Source of the DNA: Rhodeus uyekii
Lineage: Eukaryota; Chordata; Actinopteri; Cypriniformes; Acheilognathidae
Length of the DNA stretch: 64,000 bases
Reading direction: 5' to 3'
NCBI GenBank assembly: GCA_037043235.1
Contig: JAWRVZ010000053.1
Location: forward strand, 372,001 to 436,000
Part shown: positions 59,169 through 64,000 of the stretch, one piece after another
Position numbering within the stretch: position 1 is the stretch's first letter
Layout of the letters: each line of letters begins with the position of its first letter
Notes under the pieces: generated by a model
The model's database searches: none
Told to the model about the DNA's origin: nothing
Seen by the model: only the letters and a program-made list of their open reading frames with translations
Made by a program: the position numbers and the translations under genes

Positions 59169-61737
59169 TCTTTCTTAACCGATGTCTTTCTCCTAGACTG
59201 TAGTAAGATTAAATGGAGGGTAAATGGAGACATTTGTTCAAATCTCTTGTTTCTCAAAAAACAAAATTCTGTTACTCATCCCCATTTGTTCATGAATTGG
59301 GCCGATCTGGTTCTTGAGTTCAACTTCAATTTCAATGTTTCTCACACAAACCAAGATAGGTAAAGGCATAGTTCACCCCAAAAATACCATTCTGTCCAGC
59401 ATTTTAATATAATATACTATTATTGCATTTATTACTAGGCTTAATTATAATTAATTAGTAGTCTTCTTCCGGTAGTCTGTGCTCCCAGTATTTCAAGGTA
59501 CTTGGCCATATACTGATTACATTACGCCACCCCCACTGACATTTTGCTTTTTTATGGATATAAAAAGTTCAGTTGGACAGCAGATGCTAAAATTATAAAC
59601 AGAAAGTCTCGACTCTGATCCATACAGCATGAGCTGCAGAGCTGCGACACAGTGCAGCAGCAGCAGAAGTCCGATTTTACTCAAATCACGTGACGAGAAT
59701 TAGGAGGGATGACTGACAAGACTTGGTGAGCGTCATTGACAAATATCTTGTAAAATGGGCAGTCAGTATCATCACTCCCTAGCCACAGCATAGCCTATTT
59801 ATGCTCACGGATGCCAAAGCGGAAGTAAAAGCGAGCTTGTATATTTCAATACCCCGCATATTGATAGCACCTCACAGAGGGCCACAAATTATAGGCCTAT
59901 ATGTAGCATACATGTGATTGCAAACTTAAAAGCATAAGTGAAAAATGAGCATGCATTCATGTTGTCATTTGTATTAGTTTATTTACATAGGCTACTTTAG
60001 TATATTTCACTGATTGATTTACATGGGAACCCGGTTATCTCTACGGCTTCGGGGGTTGCAAAAAAGCATCGAGATAACCAAAAGCCAATATTGGGATTTG
60101 TTTGATTAAGCAATCGGCATGCTATAAAAATGTGCATATGCATGTATATGTAAAAACAAAATAATAAAAAAAAAAATATGTACAAAATGTACATACATGT
60201 ATATGTTTGCTAACAACAAAAGGCATATGTGCACCAACTAACAGCAGAGATTGTAACAGCTACTTTATGTTGGGAATATACCTTTAAAATGGTGTATGCT
60301 GTTGTGTGCGCCCTGTTCTGGTGTGAGCGCGCGCGTGGAGGAGAGTGTTATTGAGTGAGAAGAGAGATGGCCGCTCTACCGCTGACTGTTATATAGCATA
60401 ATCTACTGTTTCTATTTTCCTTCTTTTATTTGTGATGTTTGTGAGAGTGTTTTCTTTTTCCTGCTTTGTACTTATGTTCTTTACATGTTTGAGAAGAGTG
60501 TGCTGGTAGGAAACCCATCTATAAAGCTTGTGTGACCAGTTTAACCGCGTTTTCTTTCATTTCCATTTAACATCCGGGCAGTCGTCAACCACTCTGACAG
60601 CCTTTACAAGATTTACCAGTATGCCATAAAAACACCTTCGATTCTCGATACAAACCTTTAATTATATTCTCCAACACTGCAAACAATTTCGCTCACAGCG
60701 TAAACAACAGTCATGACCACACATAAACACATTCGCTCATAACACAGTCATTTCGCTCTGACACAGTTCTGAAAAGTATTGCACACGCGGTTACTATGGT
60801 TTCTTTAAAAAGTCTAAAATGCTTTGTTCCTTTTTGCCTTTAACGGTATGCTTGTAAAATGCTTCTATCAGTAACAACGTCTTTGTCGAAGTCAATGTAA
60901 TCTGGGAATTCCTGGACAGTGATGGCGAACTCCTGTGCCTCCTCTTTCAAGATAGCATCTGTAAAGCTTGATTTGTGAGCGAGTTCTTCTGCGGCTGCAA
61001 GGCACTGCGCTGCAAGAGTGAGTGAACCGTCTTTGGAGTGAGCGACCATATGGACTGTCATGCACGTGCAACGTGAACTCAGCGCATACGCACTGAACTC
61101 GGTACTATCATTAGTCACGGGGATCGAGATAACTGATGTTAAATGGCAACTTTGTCCCTCTTTTGTGCTCAAGATACTAGGGTTTGGTGACATAAAATAA
61201 TCAACATAACCGATAAGAAAATGCTTAGACAATGAGGGAGTTTGGAGGTTCCATTTCAAAAACGTCGCCATAACAAGGTTGGCAAGATAACCGAGCTCGA
61301 GGTAAGTGGGTTCCACTGTATTTATTTCAGCTTCATTTCAATTAACAAATTAGTTTTAATTTAATAATAACAACAACACTGATTCAGTCATTAATAATCT
61401 CAAATTGTACGACTTTCGTCTGTGGAACACGAAGATTGAAATTTCTGTCTGAATAGTACATGTGCAACATTTAGGGCTAAGGCAACAGTTGTCTCATTTT
61501 TATTACTCACAATAATAATAAAAGTTCTATGAGAAATATCCAAGACAAAGTTGATACTTAAATCATAATTGAACTCCATTAAGTGCCCTGAAGTATGAAA
61601 GAGAAACTACAGGGAATTAAAATATCCGCCCGGGATGACAATACTACTCTTCCAACCCATTTGACATTCTCCTTAGTCTATTAACGCTTCTAAGAAGGAT
61701 TCTTAGTGTAATGACAAAAAGTAGTCAAGTCAAGTAG
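59169..61737 (+). repeat. array unit 3 (full, 2,569 bp)
   Basis: Same as unit 2 at a constant offset of 2,569, with no net indel. The only difference noticed is A at 60707 (T in unit 2). Confidence 0.95.
60022..61318 (-). mobile_element. family T transposon in array unit 3
   Basis: A copy of the element at 57453-58749 carried along by tandem duplication, not an independent insertion: the flanking TA and surroundings are the same. Confidence 0.72.
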
Positions 61738-64000
61738 TCTTTCTTAACCGATGTCTTTCTCCTAGACTGTAGTAAGATTAAATGGAGGGTAAATGGAGAC
61801 ATTTGTTCAAATCTCTTGTTTCTCAAAAAACAAAATTCTGTTACTCATCCCCATTTGTTCATGAATTGGGCCGATCTGGTTCTTGAGTTCAACTTCAATT
61901 TCAATGTTTCTCACACAAACCAAGATAGGTAAAGGCATAGTTCACCCCAAAAATACCATTCTGTCCAGCATTTTAATATAATATACTATTATTGCATTTA
62001 TTACTAGGCTTAATTATAATTAATTAGTAGTCTTCTTCCGGTAGTCTGTGCTCCCAGTATTTCAAGGTACTTGGCCATATACTGATTACATTACGCCACC
62101 CCCACTGACATTTTGCTTTTTTATGGATATAAAAAGTTCAGTTGGACAGCAGATGCTAAAATTATAAACAGAAAGTCTCGACTCTGATCCATACAGCATG
62201 AGCTGCAGAGCTGCGACACAGTGCAGCAGCAGCAGAAGTCCGATTTTACTCAAATCACGTGACGAGAATTAGGAGGGATGACTGACAAGACTTGGTGAGC
62301 GTCATTGACAAATATCTTGTAAAATGGGCAGTCAGTATCATCACTCCCTAGCCACAGCATAGCCTATTTATGCTCACGGATGCCAAAGCGGAAGTAAAAG
62401 CGAGCTTGTATATTTCAATACCCCGCATATTGATAGCACCTCACAGAGGGCCACAAATTATAGGCCTATATGTAGCATACATGTGATTGCAAACTTAAAA
62501 GCATAAGTGAAAAATGAGCATGCATTCATGTTGTCATTTGTATTAGTTTATTTACATAGGCTACTTTAGTATATTTCACTGATTGATTTACATGGGAACC
62601 CGGTTATCTCTACGGCTTCGGGGGTTGCAAAAAAGCATCGAGATAACCAAAAGCCAATATTGGGATTTGTTTGATTAAGCAATCGGCATGCTATAAAAAT
62701 GTGCATATGCATGTATATGTAAAAACAAAATAATAAAAAAAAAAATATGTACAAAATGTACATACATGTATATGTTTGCTAACAACAAAAGGCATATGTG
62801 CACCAACTAACAGCAGAGATTGTAACAGCTACTTTATGTTGGGAATATACCTTTAAAATGGTGTATGCTGTTGTGTGCGCCCTGTTCTGGTGTGAGCGCG
62901 CGCGTGGAGGAGAGTGTTATTGAGTGAGAAGAGAGATGGCCGCTCTACCGCTGACTGTTATATAGCATAATCTACTGTTTCTATTTTCCTTCTTTTATTT
63001 GTGATGTTTGTGAGAGTGTTTTCTTTTTCCTGCTTTGTACTTATGTTCTTTACATGTTTGAGAAGAGTGTGCTGGTAGGAAACCCATCTATAAAGCTTGT
63101 GTGACCAGTTTAACCGCGTTTTCTTTCATTTCCATTTAACATCCGGGCAGTCGTCAACCACTCTGACAGCCTTTACAAGATTTACCAGTATGCCATAAAA
63201 ACACCTTCGATTCTCGATACAAACCTTTAATTATATTCTCCAACACTGCAAACAATTTCGCTCACAGCGTAAACAACAGTCATGACCACACATAAACACA
63301 TTCGCTCATAACACAGTCATTTCGCTCTGACACAGTTCTGAAAAGTATTGCACACGCGGTTACTATGGTTTCTTTAAAAAGTCTAAAATGCTTTGTTCCT
63401 TTTTGCCTTTAACGGTATGCTTGTAAAATGCTTCTATCAGTAACAACGTCTTTGTCGAAGTCAATGTAATCTGGGAATTCCTGGACAGTGATGGCGAACT
63501 CCTGTGCCTCCTCTTTCAAGATAGCATCTGTAAAGCTTGATTTGTGAGCGAGTTCTTCTGCGGCTGCAAGGCACTGCGCTGCAAGAGTGAGTGAACCGTC
63601 TTTGGAGTGAGCGACCATATGGACTGTCATGCACGTGCAACGTGAACTCAGCGCATACGCACTGAACTCGGTACTATCATTAGTCACGGGGATCGAGATA
63701 ACTGATGTTAAATGGCAACTTTGTCCCTCTTTTGTGCTCAAGATACTAGGGTTTGGTGACATAAAATAATCAACATAACCGATAAGAAAATGCTTAGACA
63801 ATGAGGGAGTTTGGAGGTTCCATTTCAAAAACGTCGCCATAACAAGGTTGGCAAGATAACCGAGCTCGAGGTAAGTGGGTTCCACTGTATTTATTTCAGC
63901 TTCATTTCAATTAACAAATTAGTTTTAATTTAATAATAACAACAACACTGATTCAGTCATTAATAATCTCAAATTGTGTGACTTTCGTCTGTGGAACACG
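61738..64000 (+). repeat. array unit 4 (cut by window end)
   Basis: Continues the 2,569-bp period. It shares A at 63276 with unit 3. At 63978-63979 it reads GT where the earlier copies read AC (61409-61410), the only other change noticed. The unit would end at 64306, so the array may continue outside the window. Confidence 0.93.
62591..63887 (-). mobile_element. family T transposon in array unit 4
   Basis: Third array copy of the same insertion, complete, with the same inverted repeats and TA flanks. Confidence 0.72.

Noticed and set aside
1..64000. CRISPR arrays, bacterial operons, rRNA or tRNA genes
   Set aside because: No direct-repeat/spacer pattern, no compact gene clusters, and no tRNA or rRNA sequence recognised; composition and repeats are vertebrate.

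Overview
This looks like a stretch of a ray-finned fish genome, most likely a cyprinid (carp, zebrafish or goldfish relative). That is inferred from the repeats: degenerate DIRS1-type tyrosine-recombinase retroelements, Tc1/mariner and Tigger-like DNA transposons with TA target duplications, a hAT element with an 8-bp target duplication, and short AT-rich repeats that are very common in cyprinids. Nothing is bacterial in character. There are no operons and no compact ORFs, and no complete protein-coding gene is visible. The long AT-rich spans are typical of vertebrate intergenic or intronic DNA. The only plausible host coding sequence is one 177-bp candidate exon on the minus strand (39535-39711), so the window may lie inside a large intron-rich gene read from the minus strand.

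Layout. 0-5 kb: a solo-LTR-like insertion with a perfect 5-bp target duplication, a DIRS recombinase relic, then unremarkable AT-rich DNA. 5-17 kb: single-copy-looking DNA, two Tigger-like miniature elements (7.6 and 11.6 kb, the second nested in an older repeat) and copies of two short cyprinid-type repeats. 16.9-18 kb: a Tc1-like element whose middle is replaced by a second transposon, here called family T. 20-32 kb: a repeat graveyard with DIRS pieces, another solo LTR and a truncated Tc1 transposase. 32-47 kb: mostly single-copy-looking DNA with a clean hAT insertion (36.9 kb), the candidate exon (39.6 kb), an LTR-like repeat (41.8 kb), and several hairpins and microsatellites. 47-50 kb: a minus-strand DIRS relic whose reverse transcriptase is split by a LINE fragment carrying a short inverted 5' end. 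50-55 kb: mostly single-copy-looking DNA, ending in a 552-bp tandem duplication.

The most striking structure is the right edge. From 55874 to the end of the window there is a tandem array of a 2,569-bp unit: one internally deleted copy, two full copies and a further copy cut by the window end. The later copies are almost identical, while every other repeat here is decayed. Each full unit carries a 1.3-kb family-T transposon, the same family seen once at 17.5-17.9 kb. The array is either a very recent segmental amplification or an assembly artefact; sequence alone cannot decide. No cooperating gene system could be supported.
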